NCBI RefSeq assembly: GCF_001653715.1
Contig: NZ_LWHQ01000014.1
Location: 1-39,198 of the forward strand
DNA: 39,198 nucleotides
Source of the DNA: Methylobacterium platani
GTDB taxonomy: Bacteria > Pseudomonadota > Alphaproteobacteria > Rhizobiales > Beijerinckiaceae
Direction: 5' to 3'
A program made the translations under genes and the position numbers. Every line of letters begins with the position of its first letter. The stretch's first letter is position 1. Below are positions 1 through 6,645 of the stretch, piece after piece. A model generated the notes under the pieces. That model was given only the letters and a program-made list of their open reading frames with translations. It was not told the origin of the DNA and did no database searches.

Positions 1-323
1 TCCCAGACCTTCGTCTTGCTAACTCCGAGAAGCTTCGCCGCCTCCTCAACCCGGTAGGTCAGCCGATCAGGCGCCAGCGCCGGACTCGGCTCAGGTCTTG
101 TCTGCGGCGACGGTGGTTCAGGCGGAGCTGCCCGCTCGACCATGACCGGCGGCAAGGCCTGCACAGCGGCGCGAACCTCAAGCTCGATCAACCGGCGGAT
201 TGCGTGCTCGGGGACCATGGCCTTCAAGCTGGCCGTGATGTTCTCGACGACGCGGGCCACGGCAGCGTCAACGACCTGTTGCCGATTGTCGGGAATTGTG
301 AGCGAGTGAATGGCCTTGGCCAA
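1..323 (-). CDS. HTH (excisionase-type) DNA-binding protein, N-terminal part, cut by the window ends
   Basis: This is the first part of a 148-residue protein interrupted only because the circular molecule was opened here. The start is a TTG at 321-323, preceded by GGGGA about 7 nt upstream, with a stop codon in frame just before it. The frame stays open to base 1 and continues from 39083 to a TGA at 38960-38962. Residues 1-75 are a helical region, followed by a Pro-rich linker. The C-terminal domain (YRVEEAAKLLGVSKTKVW, then IGEGRLPARKLDG) is a typical MerR/excisionase-like helix-turn-helix (HTH_17 family) that binds DNA. It could be an excisionase, a directionality factor or a plasmid regulator; nothing here decides which. 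The gene is visible only when the ends are joined. Confidence 0.82.
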   Translation of the reverse strand, partial: MAKAIHSLTIPDNRQQVVDAAVARVVENITASLKAMVPEHAIRRLIELEVRAAVQALPPVMVERAAPPEPPSPQTRPEPSPALAPDRLTYRVEEAAKLLGVSKTKVW

Positions 324-357
324 TCTTGTTCCCCACTACCTGCGTGGTGTGTAGATC

Positions 358-933
358 TTATCTTACATCTACAAGATAACTCAAAAGGCCTACGGTAAAA
401 ACTACACCAGTTATATTTATAGCTATTATTAGACATAGCAAAAACTGAGTAAATGAAGATACGGATCCGATTTTTATTTTTTCATCCAACTTATCCGTGT
501 ATCTGAATAAAAACTTTGAATAATCTTTCTGACCTGGAGTTACAGCGATGCTCAAATTCGCATCATATAAGCCCCTGTTGTCCAAATTATTGAGCAATCC
601 CAGCTCTCGTTCGGCGATAGTTTTTATTCTATTTGCTGACCTGATGTATTTTTTTCTTACTTCGATTGTCTTTAATCCAAGGAGGGAAATCATGATAGGC
701 AGCAAGAAATATAACAACATGAAAAAAGATATAAACAAACTATCTAATGCCAGTTTCAGCAACCCGATCCCCGCAGTTGTAGCTGCGGTTGCAGTCGTTA
801 CGTAAAATTTCGTCTGATCCCATCCAAGATTTACGTTAAATCTGTATTCATCGAGCGAAGATCCATAAACCTTGAGCAGCAACTCTCTTTGTTGCTTCTC
901 GGCTTCTGCATTATTTGAATATGTTGATGGCAT
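358..933 (-). CDS. Multi-span membrane protein, possible effector partner of the Nudix protein
   Basis: A 191-residue protein I do not recognise as a named family. Two hydrophobic segments lie close together (about residues 43-63 and 65-87). A charged helical stretch follows (91-112, EVRKKYIRSANRIKTIAER), then a soluble region with several charged residues, and a third hydrophobic segment (163-187). The gene is AT-rich, unlike its neighbours, and overlaps the end of the upstream Nudix-like gene by 23 bases. It has no ribosome site of its own, so translation is probably coupled. A short 2-TM hairpin plus amphipathic helix recalls SLATT-type effectors of nucleotide-signalling immune systems, but this is topology only, not a family match. 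Alternative: an ordinary cargo membrane protein. Confidence 0.75.
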   Translation of the reverse strand: MPSTYSNNAEAEKQQRELLLKVYGSSLDEYRFNVNLGWDQTKFYVTTATAATTAGIGLLKLALDSLFISFFMLLYFLLPIMISLLGLKTIEVRKKYIRSANRIKTIAERELGLLNNLDNRGLYDANLSIAVTPGQKDYSKFLFRYTDKLDEKIKIGSVSSFTQFLLCLIIAINITGVVFTVGLLSYLVDVR

Positions 934-1420
934 TGCAAATACTTATAAATGTTTCTGTAAAAATCTCAGGATGGTAGTTAATTCTATGATGTAGCTCATT
1001 ACTAGGCATATAAACCAAGCTATCTATTTGATTTGTATCAAAGTTTGGCGCGCTTGAGAATTTACCATTGAATACAGTGATGAACTTCAGAGAATGCTCA
1101 TCATGCATTGCAATTTGCCCGATTTCTGACACGGGGACTCTCAAGTGCAGCTCGTTCAGCATTTTGCGCCGGGCCGCTGCTTTATAAGTCTCTCCAGCCT
1201 TTAGGTAGCCAGCAACGGATGATCCTAGAAGACCAGGGCTCCTTGGGTGATCATTGCGAAGCTTTTGCAATAAAAAATTATCTTCTTTATCCTTTAGTAT
1301 AATATGAACTGTGCGAAAATTCTTATGTGAGGCTAGAACTCGACCACGCGAAATCGTTCCAACTGGAACGTTGTTCCCGTCAACGACGTCAATCACCATT
1401 GCATTGCTGGCCGCACTCAT
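911..1420 (-). CDS. Nudix-fold protein with degenerate Nudix box
   Basis: A 169-residue protein of the Nudix superfamily, closest in layout to the isopentenyl-diphosphate isomerase/YfcD branch (VDGNNVPVGTISRG, RTVHIILKD, FLLQKLR). The Nudix box is at residues 71-93: G71, E77 and R85 fit, but the REUXEEXGU core reads RKMLNELHL. The first Glu is Lys, one metal-binding Glu is Asn (N89) and the Gly is His; one Glu (E90) remains. Hydrolysis may therefore be weak or lost, leaving a ligand-binding role (inference). I chose the ATG at 1418-1420 because AGGAG lies 7 nt upstream; a longer GTG start at 1441 lacks this. It is AT-rich and followed, with overlap, by the membrane-protein gene, so the two form one operon. 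Confidence 0.82.
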   Translation of the reverse strand: MSAASNAMVIDVVDGNNVPVGTISRGRVLASHKNFRTVHIILKDKEDNFLLQKLRNDHPRSPGLLGSSVAGYLKAGETYKAAARRKMLNELHLRVPVSEIGQIAMHDEHSLKFITVFNGKFSSAPNFDTNQIDSLVYMPSNELHHRINYHPEIFTETFISICNAINIFK

Positions 1421-1578
1421 AGCACAGCTCCTGCGCCCCACGCACGCTCACAAAAACCCAACGCTCCCGCTAAAAATGCCATCAAACAGCTAAGCTTATG
1501 TAAACCACTGCGGCCGCACATCCGGGCCGTTTTCCTATCCTCCGCGGCGACACATCGGTAGGGCAGGCAACCTCCTGC

Positions 1579-1846
1579 TCATGCAGTCCATCCCAGGATG
1601 GTCGACCAAGCCGCGTTGATCGCAGCGGCGTGGTCCGACGAGGCGGCGAGGGCTGCGGCTCGAGCCTCGCGCAAGGGCCTCGACACCGCCGAGAGCGGCC
1701 AGATCCTCACCGCGGCGACGCAGGGCGCTGATGTAGGCTGCGCCGGCCAAGGAGTCGGCGGGGAGGCCGTTCAGGGCCTTGAGGAGGGACAAGAGCCCCG
1801 CCTGGATGACGGCGGGGTCCTGAGGTTTGCGGGGCGCGGCGCTCAT
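1579..1846 (-). pseudogene. Small phage/plasmid protein gene with a 1-nt frameshift
   Basis: The ATG at 1846 overlaps the stop of the upstream gene by 4 nt. The frame reads sensibly for about 57 residues (MSAAPRKPQDPAVIQAGLL ... AALGGVE). It then becomes Arg-rich nonsense to a stop at 1535. Removing one base of the GGG run at 1675-1677 restores a natural-looking Ala-rich helix (ALREARAAALAASSDHAAA) and a stop at 1579-1581, giving an 88-residue protein. The most likely explanations are a true indel or a sequencing error in this run; programmed frameshifting is less likely. Function unknown. It is the last gene of the replication operon. The unshifted reading would be 103 residues ending at 1535. 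Confidence 0.6.
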
Positions 1847-2142
1847 GCTGCGTCGCCGGCTTCGGCCGCGGCATCCATCACGGCCAGATCGATCGCGCGC
1901 AGGGTGGCCGGAGCCACGAAGTCGAGGATGGCGACGCCTTCCGGAGTGTCCGGGACCTCCGCGAGCACATCGGTGTCAAAGGCGGCTGAGCACATGCCGA
2001 TGAGGTAGAGCCAGCCGGGGCGGCCCTCCTTGGTGCAACGAGCGACCTCGACCCCGCCCGTCTGGCCGTAGACGTGGAGCACGGTCCAACGGTCCTTCGG
2101 GGTGTCGCGCTTGGTGGTCCAAAGCTCGATGATGTCGGCCAC
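1843..2142 (-). CDS. Hypothetical protein in the replication operon
   Basis: A 99-residue acidic protein (MADIIELWTTKRD..., with a WTVLHVYGQTGG segment) that I cannot assign. It lies 12 nt downstream of the 86-residue gene and overlaps the next gene by 4 nt (ATGA), the spacing of a translationally coupled operon. No membrane segment or known motif is visible. The position behind a primase/ATPase pair suggests an accessory early protein, but this is inference only. Confidence 0.72.
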   Translation of the reverse strand: MADIIELWTTKRDTPKDRWTVLHVYGQTGGVEVARCTKEGRPGWLYLIGMCSAAFDTDVLAEVPDTPEGVAILDFVAPATLRAIDLAVMDAAAEAGDAA

Positions 2143-2154
2143 GTTGTCGGCTCC

Positions 2155-2415
2155 TCAGGCTGCGGATTGATGGATGCGAGCGAACGAGCACAGCACCTGG
2201 CGGCGCTCGATCGGGGCCAAGGCGTCGAGGGCGCGCAGGGCGATGGGGAGGTGGTCGGGATCACTCTCGGCTTGGCGCAGTGCGCCAGCGAACGCCTCGC
2301 CGCGCGGGCCTAGGATCAGATGTGAGACGGTCCTCATGCACCGCAGGCGTGCCAGCCTCTCGGCGTCGCTGAGACCGTCGCGCCATGGGCCGAACCGATC
2401 GGCGGCGGGGATCAT
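2155..2415 (-). CDS. Hypothetical small helical protein
   Basis: An 86-residue, Arg/Leu/Ala-rich, probably all-helical protein (MIPAADRFGPWRDGLSDAER...). No family is recognised. It is the first gene after the repeat cluster that follows the ATPase gene, and it is followed 12 nt later by the next gene of the same strand. The repeats lie directly upstream of its start, so they could influence its expression. Confidence 0.68.
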   Translation of the reverse strand: MIPAADRFGPWRDGLSDAERLARLRCMRTVSHLILGPRGEAFAGALRQAESDPDHLPIALRALDALAPIERRQVLCSFARIHQSAA

Positions 2416-2448
2416 TCCGAGGCCTCCGATCGGGGCCTCGCAGGAGGG

Positions 2449-2569
2449 CGCAACAGCGCAACACCCCTATAGGGTGTTGTTGCGCTTGTTGCGCCCCCTC
2501 CGGAGCGGTTGGCCGGGGCGCAACAAGTGAATTTGTTGCGGCTTGTTGCGCTTGTTGCGCTTGTTGCGG
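2449..2569. repeat. Iteron-like cluster of 9-bp repeats (TTGTTGCGC), candidate replication origin
   Basis: TTGTTGCGC or TTGTTGCGG occurs at 2477, 2486, 2543, 2552 and 2561, twice in strict 9-bp tandem. CGCAACA occurs in the opposite sense at 2449 and 2457, and the same word forms both arms of a palindrome at 2520-2539. A separate stem AACACCC/GGGTGTT brackets CTATA at about 2462-2480. The cluster sits between the ATPase gene and the next gene of the replication operon. Repeats beside an initiator/helicase gene are classical for iteron origins; alternatively they could be operators. No DnaA box was recognised. Confidence 0.6.
2515..2543. repeat. 29-bp inverted repeat, copy 1
   Basis: This 29-bp segment is the exact reverse complement of 2918-2946. 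Its core GCAACAAGTGAATTTGTTGC (2520-2539) is itself a palindrome with 7-bp arms. This copy lies in the non-coding iteron cluster; the other lies inside the ATPase coding sequence. Confidence 0.85.
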
Positions 2570-2575
2570 GCATTC

Positions 2576-3799
2576 TCAGTGCGCCCCTTCGAACCACACA
2601 TATTCAGCATTGAGCCCAATGGCTTTTCGTACTTTCAGGGTTTTCAAGTCGGCGCTGAATGTTGCTCGATTGGAGTTAGAAGGTTTGTCTTCGTCCCAAT
2701 AACCCCTAAGCGGTAAGTATCGCTTAAGATCGTCTCGCTTGATCGCCTTAGCATCGTGGGGGATATGAACATCCCCCTTCACGGGGCTCCCCATTTCTCC
2801 GATAGCTTCGCGGATAATCGTGAGGAGAAGCTTGGGGCGGTCGCCGAGCTTGATGCGGTCGAGGCTTGTTGCGGGTCGTTGCGCCTCGCCCGGCGGGAGC
2901 ACGATTTCGACCACCGCAGCCGCAACAAATTCACTTGTTGCGCCCCCCTCTCGGAGGGTCACGGGAAGGAGCCGGAATTGCCAGCTCGAACCGGCCTCCG
3001 CGTCCTTCATGTGATGGATGGTGGCGGTGCTGCCGGCCTCGTGTTTTTCGACGCTCCACATCACGTCCACGGCCCCATCCAGGGCGTTCGATCCGCGGGA
3101 GCCTTTGGCGACATCCTTGCCCGCGTGATGCACTCCGATGACGATGCAGCCGAAGGCGGCACCGATGCGCTCGCAGTTGTCCACGAACGTCGTCATGTCC
3201 TTGGCGGCGTTCTCGTCGGCCCCCTTCATCGTGCGGGCCAGCGTGTCGATTGCGATGGCGCGGAGCGGAGGATTGCCGATCGTGGCGAGGTAATCCCGCA
3301 CGTCCTGAACGAGGGCGGCGTCATCGCCGCTGTTGTGCCCGAGATCAGGGGCAACCGGCACCATCAGGAAGGGGACGCGCGCACCCTCCACCTCATAGTG
3401 CCGGCGCATCGCGATCAGGCGGCGCTTGAACCCCTCGACGCCTTCGCCGGTGATATAGACCACGGCGCCCTGCATCACCTCGCGGCCAGCCCATTCCCTG
3501 CCCATCGCGACATGGAACAGCGCATCCGCCAGGAGAAAGGATTTCAGTGACTTGGGTGGCCCAAAGACCACGCCGAACCCTGACGCGGGCAGCAGGCCGT
3601 TGATGAGCCAAGTCGGATCGTCGCCGATTTCCAGATCGTCAATGTGAAGGATAGGGAACGGCTTGCGCGGCGTATCCCGTCGAGCCTGCATATCGGGCTC
3701 GAACCGCCCCGGCGGGTCGCGGCCATCTTCGTAGTAGGCTGGCGCGAACGCTGAACGCTCGAACGGCTCGCCCAGGTCGTGCTTCTCGTTCAGCGGCAT
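2576..3799 (-). CDS. RepA-like RecA-fold ATPase (replicative helicase type)
   Basis: A 407-residue AAA/RecA-fold ATPase like the RepA-family hexameric helicases of plasmids and phages. The Walker A variant GPPKSLKS is at residues 80-87, the GEG catalytic Glu at 119, and Walker B AIAIDT at 181-186. The family signature IGVHHAGKD is at 221-229, with SRGSNALDGAVD at 234-245. It probably unwinds DNA at the replicon's fork, with the Toprim protein encoded just upstream. I chose the ATG at 3799, which overlaps the Toprim stop by 10 nt. A longer open frame to 3886 would run far into the upstream gene and begins with Arg/Cys-rich sequence. Its 3' part carries copies of the iteron-like repeats. An alternative role as a phage-type recombination or packaging ATPase is less likely. 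Confidence 0.88.
   Translation of the reverse strand: MPLNEKHDLGEPFERSAFAPAYYEDGRDPPGRFEPDMQARRDTPRKPFPILHIDDLEIGDDPTWLINGLLPASGFGVVFGPPKSLKSFLLADALFHVAMGREWAGREVMQGAVVYITGEGVEGFKRRLIAMRRHYEVEGARVPFLMVPVAPDLGHNSGDDAALVQDVRDYLATIGNPPLRAIAIDTLARTMKGADENAAKDMTTFVDNCERIGAAFGCIVIGVHHAGKDVAKGSRGSNALDGAVDVMWSVEKHEAGSTATIHHMKDAEAGSSWQFRLLPVTLREGGATSEFVAAAVVEIVLPPGEAQRPATSLDRIKLGDRPKLLLTIIREAIGEMGSPVKGDVHIPHDAKAIKRDDLKRYLPLRGYWDEDKPSNSNRATFSADLKTLKVRKAIGLNAEYVWFEGAH
2918..2946. repeat. 29-bp inverted repeat, copy 2, inside the ATPase gene
   Basis: Exact reverse complement of 2515-2543. It encodes the GGATSEFVAA stretch of the ATPase. A further GCAACAAGC word lies nearby at about 2864-2872, so the repeat family spills into the 3' part of the coding region. 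Confidence 0.85.
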
Positions 3800-4752
3800 C
3801 CTGATACGCACTCCAACACGACATCGTTCATGTCGCCGGCACCCCGAGGGCGCACGACATCGACAGCGCGGCCGGCTTCCGCCCACCGCGTCCCGCAGGC
3901 TTGGATTGCCGCGGCGTTTGCGCCCTTGCGGTCGCTCTCACCAAGGATCGTCAGCGCCTCGATGCCGGACAGCGTGGGGAAGACGCCGATCGCGCCGACG
4001 CTTCCGAGGGACCAGACGGGCCGAATTCCGAGTTGCCGGGCGGCCAACCCGGTTTCGATCCCCTCGCCGATCGCAAGGCCGTGGGTGATCTCCGCTTCCG
4101 GGTCGAGCTTGATGGCCGCGCCGATCGCGCCGCCGTACATCTTCCGGGCCTCGGCGCCCTGAAACCGCTTGCGGCCATCCTGGGCTAGGGCCGTCCGGTG
4201 GATGCCGGTCGGCTCGTCGGTGTGGGCGTCCCGAAATAGGGCGATCATCGCCGGCACGGTCTCGCCGGCCCAAGGGCAGATTGGGTGGAACCGCAGCACC
4301 TCGCCGGCCACGTCGTCGGGCAGCTCAAGGCCGCGTTTGCGCAAGTAGAGTTCTACGAGGGTGCCGCGCGGATCGTGAGCGGCATTCCAGATCCTCAATG
4401 CGCGCTGGCGCTTCGACAGCACCTCCGCTTCGGCGGCAGCCCTAGCTTCCTCCCGCGCGGCGCGGCGGCGCGCGATCTCGGCCGGATCGACGCTGATGCG
4501 CTCGCTGCCCTGCCAGGCGGGCAGCCCAACGGCGTCCCGCACATAGTCGCGGCACTCCTCGAACGGGTCGGACGCGAAGCTGTGAACCCGGTATCCCTCG
4601 GGGGCTGTCGGATCGATCCAGACGGACAACGATCGGTCGGTGCGCGAGTGACCAGGGCCAGGGACCAAGGCGCGATCCCGGCCAACGATCTCGCCCTGTA
4701 GCGCGTGAGCGATCGTGCGAATGTCGAGAAGGTCAGCCGGGGCGACCATCAT
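3790..4752 (-). CDS. Toprim-domain primase-like protein
   Basis: A 320-residue protein. The N-terminal part (PGPGHSRTDRSLSVWID, 31-47) resembles the DUF7146 region of phage/plasmid primases, but no Cys zinc ligands are present. A long charged coiled segment (90-125) leads to the Toprim domain: LAIGEGIETGLAA (226-238, metal-binding E230), TILGESDRKG (268-277, D274) and GDMND (306-310). It probably primes DNA synthesis for the RepA-like ATPase encoded next. Two ATG codons (4750-4752 and 4747-4749) are possible starts; the first overlaps the upstream stop as ATGA. This primase/ATPase pair is common in alphaproteobacterial phages and plasmids. Confidence 0.88.
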   Translation of the reverse strand: MMVAPADLLDIRTIAHALQGEIVGRDRALVPGPGHSRTDRSLSVWIDPTAPEGYRVHSFASDPFEECRDYVRDAVGLPAWQGSERISVDPAEIARRRAAREEARAAAEAEVLSKRQRALRIWNAAHDPRGTLVELYLRKRGLELPDDVAGEVLRFHPICPWAGETVPAMIALFRDAHTDEPTGIHRTALAQDGRKRFQGAEARKMYGGAIGAAIKLDPEAEITHGLAIGEGIETGLAARQLGIRPVWSLGSVGAIGVFPTLSGIEALTILGESDRKGANAAAIQACGTRWAEAGRAVDVVRPRGAGDMNDVVLECVSGCR

Positions 4753-5036
4753 GCGGCGCTCTCCCTTCTGGGGCGGGTCGTCGGCCGGATGCGGTCGGTC
4801 AGCTCGGCCGCGGTGAGGAGGCAGGCGCTTGCCGATCTCACTGCGAAGGCGACCGCGGCGGCGTCACCGATCTCTGCGAACCGGGCTGCCGTCTCAGCGT
4901 AGGCGCTGGCCGAAAGCATCGCGTCCGCGATGGCGGCAAAGTCAGCCGGCCGGTTGTCGGGGTGAGGTGCGGGGCGGGTCATGCCGGCCAAGCGGTCGGC
5001 GAATTCTTGGTAGGTGCGGGTATCGGCGTCGATCAT
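4749..5036 (-). CDS. Hypothetical Ala-rich helical protein
   Basis: A 95-residue protein (MIDADTRTYQEFADRLAGM...) predicted to be helical and Ala-rich, with no recognised family. The ATG at 5034-5036 overlaps the upstream stop as ATGA, and its own stop overlaps the Toprim start, so translation is coupled on both sides. This start is preferred over one 18 nt upstream because of the ATGA junction. Likely an accessory replication-operon protein. Confidence 0.72.
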   Translation of the reverse strand: MIDADTRTYQEFADRLAGMTRPAPHPDNRPADFAAIADAMLSASAYAETAARFAEIGDAAAVAFAVRSASACLLTAAELTDRIRPTTRPRRESAA

Positions 5037-5203
5037 GCGCGGCGCCCCTGCCAAGCATCGGCATTGGGGCGGTACGCCAGTTCGGCGATTGCCCGCGCGA
5101 CGGCATCGCTCGCCTTGATCCGGGCGAGCACGCGCTTGGTGGCAAGATCGATGGGGGCGGTAGAGGGCCGTTGTACGGAGGCCCGGTCTGTTCTATGTGA
5201 CAT
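5033..5203 (-). CDS. Small basic protein, first gene after the operon-leading terminator
   Basis: A 56-residue protein (MSHRTDRASVQRPSTAPID...) of unknown function, ending LAYRPNADAWQGRRA. The open frame extends upstream to a TTG at 5269, but that stretch would run through a strong terminator-like hairpin (5223-5258). The ATG at 5201-5203 is therefore the better start, though no clear ribosome site is visible. It overlaps the next gene as ATGA. Confidence 0.6.
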   Translation of the reverse strand: MSHRTDRASVQRPSTAPIDLATKRVLARIKASDAVARAIAELAYRPNADAWQGRRA

Positions 5204-5222
5204 GGGTGATTTCTGAAAAACT

Positions 5223-5258
5223 AGGCCTTCGAACGGGACCCCTCGTTTCGGAGGCCTT
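5223..5258. terminator. Bidirectional rho-independent terminator
   Basis: AGGCCT at both ends encloses a largely paired stem (CGAA/TTCG region). The plus strand continues with TTTTTT and the minus strand with AGTTTTTC. It separates the minus-strand HTH gene at 5604 from the replication operon, leaving only about 20 nt to the next start. It may act as an attenuator. Confidence 0.75.
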
Positions 5259-5316
5259 TTTTCGTTCAAGGGCCGGCTGCGAAGTGCCGGCGAGACTTCC
5301 CCGCCAGCGGTGAAAG

Positions 5317-5604
5317 TCAGGCGGCCTCTAGAGCCGGCATGCCGAGTAGTCTGCGGGCTTCATGGTTTGGGATCACGACGATGCCGTCGATCCGGCGCGC
5401 CTCGACAACCCCTTTTGAAATCCAGCCGTAGAGCCCGCTCGGCGATGCGCCGATCTCATTGGCTAGCGGCCTTGGCCGAACGTCTCGCCCCTCCGCAACC
5501 TGATCGCGAACCCCCAAACGGGGCCGGGGCTGCTTGGGTGTCCGGGCTTTAGTCGGCTGCTTCGGCTTCTCCTGCACGGCGGCAACTCCACAGCATGTAG
5601 CCAT
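5317..5604 (-). CDS. HTH DNA-binding protein (MerR/excisionase-like domain)
   Basis: A 95-residue basic protein. A Lys/Pro/Gln-rich N-terminal arm (EKPKQPTKARTPKQPRPR) is followed by LANEIGASPSGLYGWISKG (residues about 47-65) and a wing-like RRIDGIVVIP, a helix-turn-helix of the HTH_17 type. It is divergent from the Arc-like regulator at 5691, and the gap between them holds inverted repeats of ATACGC that either protein could bind. It is probably a regulator of this early region; a role in initiation is possible. The ATG at 5602-5604 is the only good start in frame. Confidence 0.72.
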   Translation of the reverse strand: MATCCGVAAVQEKPKQPTKARTPKQPRPRLGVRDQVAEGRDVRPRPLANEIGASPSGLYGWISKGVVEARRIDGIVVIPNHEARRLLGMPALEAA

Positions 5605-5690
5605 ACGCTGAGCACTTTATGCCACTTGTGTGCGCGGTACGCAACCGTTACAGCGTATCCCCATACGCGGACACATCGGGGGATGCGGAC
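5605..5690. promoter_or_regulatory. Divergent promoter/operator region
   Basis: The 86-bp gap between two divergent regulator genes contains CCATACGCTG at its left edge, CAGCGTAT near 5651-5658, and the palindrome GCGTAT-CCCC-ATACGC immediately after. The half site ATACGC/GCGTAT thus occurs three times. The arrangement fits operators for one or both flanking DNA-binding proteins. No clear -35/-10 pair was identified. Confidence 0.5.
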
Positions 5691-6350
5691 ATGAGGCGCG
5701 CTGTTAGGAGTGAGGTCAGGCAGTCGGCGCTCAATATGAGAACGACAGAAAAGCTCAGGCGCCACCTTGAGACAGAGGCCGCAAAGTCCGGGCGCACTCT
5801 TTCTCATGAGGTAGAGTATAGATTAGAGAGATCGTTTGCTGAAGATACCAGCTACACAACACCAACAAACGCAGCGATGCTGAGAGATATTGCGAGTTTC
5901 TTCAAGCTAGTAGGCTTTGACAGTCGCGCTGACTGTAATGCAACGTGCAGAAAAGTTCTTATTGATTGCCTATCACGGATAGTTAGCGCACATCTGACAA
6001 CGCCAAAAGTCGTGACCGGCCTAATGGATATGCTTACCGGCCCCAGAGACGCAAGCAATCCGTTCGACAACGACCCTGAGAGGGAGGAGCTGTTTGAGAA
6101 AAGATGCGTTGCGCTTGTTGAAGCAATAATCAGCAGCTCAGATATTCCCGAAATCGTCCCAACAATAAAGCCTCCTTCTACGCCTTTTGGCTTTGTAAGT
6201 AGCTTGGGTGGAATTGATAGCGGCGTGCTGAAGGAGATGGGGCTTATGCCACCGTCGCCCGCCGACCTGAGCAAGCCGCCAGAGGATAAGGCTTCTGAAA
6301 GCCCCAAGAAGGTGCGACGATCTGTCAACAAAAAAGACGAGGACAAATAA
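5691..6350 (+). CDS. Arc-like ribbon-helix-helix protein with unknown C-terminal domain
   Basis: A 219-residue protein. The N-terminal segment (about residues 14-50: LNMRTTEKLRRHLETEAAK, then SGRTLSHEVEYRLERSF) is an Arc-type ribbon-helix-helix DNA-binding domain. The remaining 165 residues are unassigned, with a Lys/Glu-rich disordered tail (DKASESPKKVRRSVNKKDED). GGGGGA lies 7 nt before the ATG at 5691, which decides the start; the frame is open to 5619. The gene is less GC-rich than the replication operon, suggesting separate acquisition. It probably represses its own promoter and the divergent HTH gene. No toxin partner is visible next door. Confidence 0.8.
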   Translation: MRRAVRSEVRQSALNMRTTEKLRRHLETEAAKSGRTLSHEVEYRLERSFAEDTSYTTPTNAAMLRDIASFFKLVGFDSRADCNATCRKVLIDCLSRIVSAHLTTPKVVTGLMDMLTGPRDASNPFDNDPEREELFEKRCVALVEAIISSSDIPEIVPTIKPPSTPFGFVSSLGGIDSGVLKEMGLMPPSPADLSKPPEDKASESPKKVRRSVNKKDEDK

Positions 6351-6426
6351 CGCATTGCGTACGCCTCGTGCATATAGGCTGACCGGCCGGCCCCCCGCCG
6401 TGTATTACGCCGCGCCCATTCGCGTT

Positions 6427-6440
6427 ACTGTCTCGACAGT
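6427..6440. promoter_or_regulatory. Perfect palindrome ACTGTC-TC-GACAGT
   Basis: A 6-bp arm inverted repeat with a 2-bp centre, immediately before the ribosome site of the small ribbon-helix-helix gene at 6455. Its position fits an autoregulatory operator. It is too short and lacks T residues, so it is unlikely to be a terminator. Confidence 0.45.
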
Positions 6441-6454
6441 CGCGGAGGACGATC

Positions 6455-6634
6455 ATGCGCGCCGTTCAACTGCCTACCATGCTCACGGTCCGGGTTCCTG
6501 CGGACCTGATGCCTGCCATTGTGGAGGCGGCTGAGCGTCGAGGCGCGACCCGTAGCGAGTGGATCCGCGACGCCATTAAGGCCGCCGCCGATCAGGGCCG
6601 CCGAGCCTCCGCCCCATGTGATCGGGCTGCGTAG
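6455..6634 (+). CDS. Small CopG-like ribbon-helix-helix protein
   Basis: A 59-residue protein. The core LTVRVPADLMPAIVEAAERR, followed by GATRSEWIRDAIKAA, is a typical ribbon-helix-helix fold: a beta strand with alternating residues, then two helices. A strong GGAGG lies 6 nt before the ATG. Twelve bases separate it from the phage module that follows, so it may regulate or be co-transcribed with those genes. Confidence 0.78.
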   Translation: MRAVQLPTMLTVRVPADLMPAIVEAAERRGATRSEWIRDAIKAAADQGRRASAPCDRAA

Positions 6635-6645
6635 GGGCGCCCGGG

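Noticed and set aside
1675..1677. Programmed frameshift of the tail-chaperone type
   Set aside because: There is no slippery heptamer and the gene is in a replication operon rather than a tail operon; an indel or read error is simpler.
2756..3550. 264-codon plus-strand frame over the RepA-like ATPase gene
   Set aside because: The minus strand carries clear Walker and RepA-family motifs; the plus frame has no recognisable domain and a His/Gly-rich composition.
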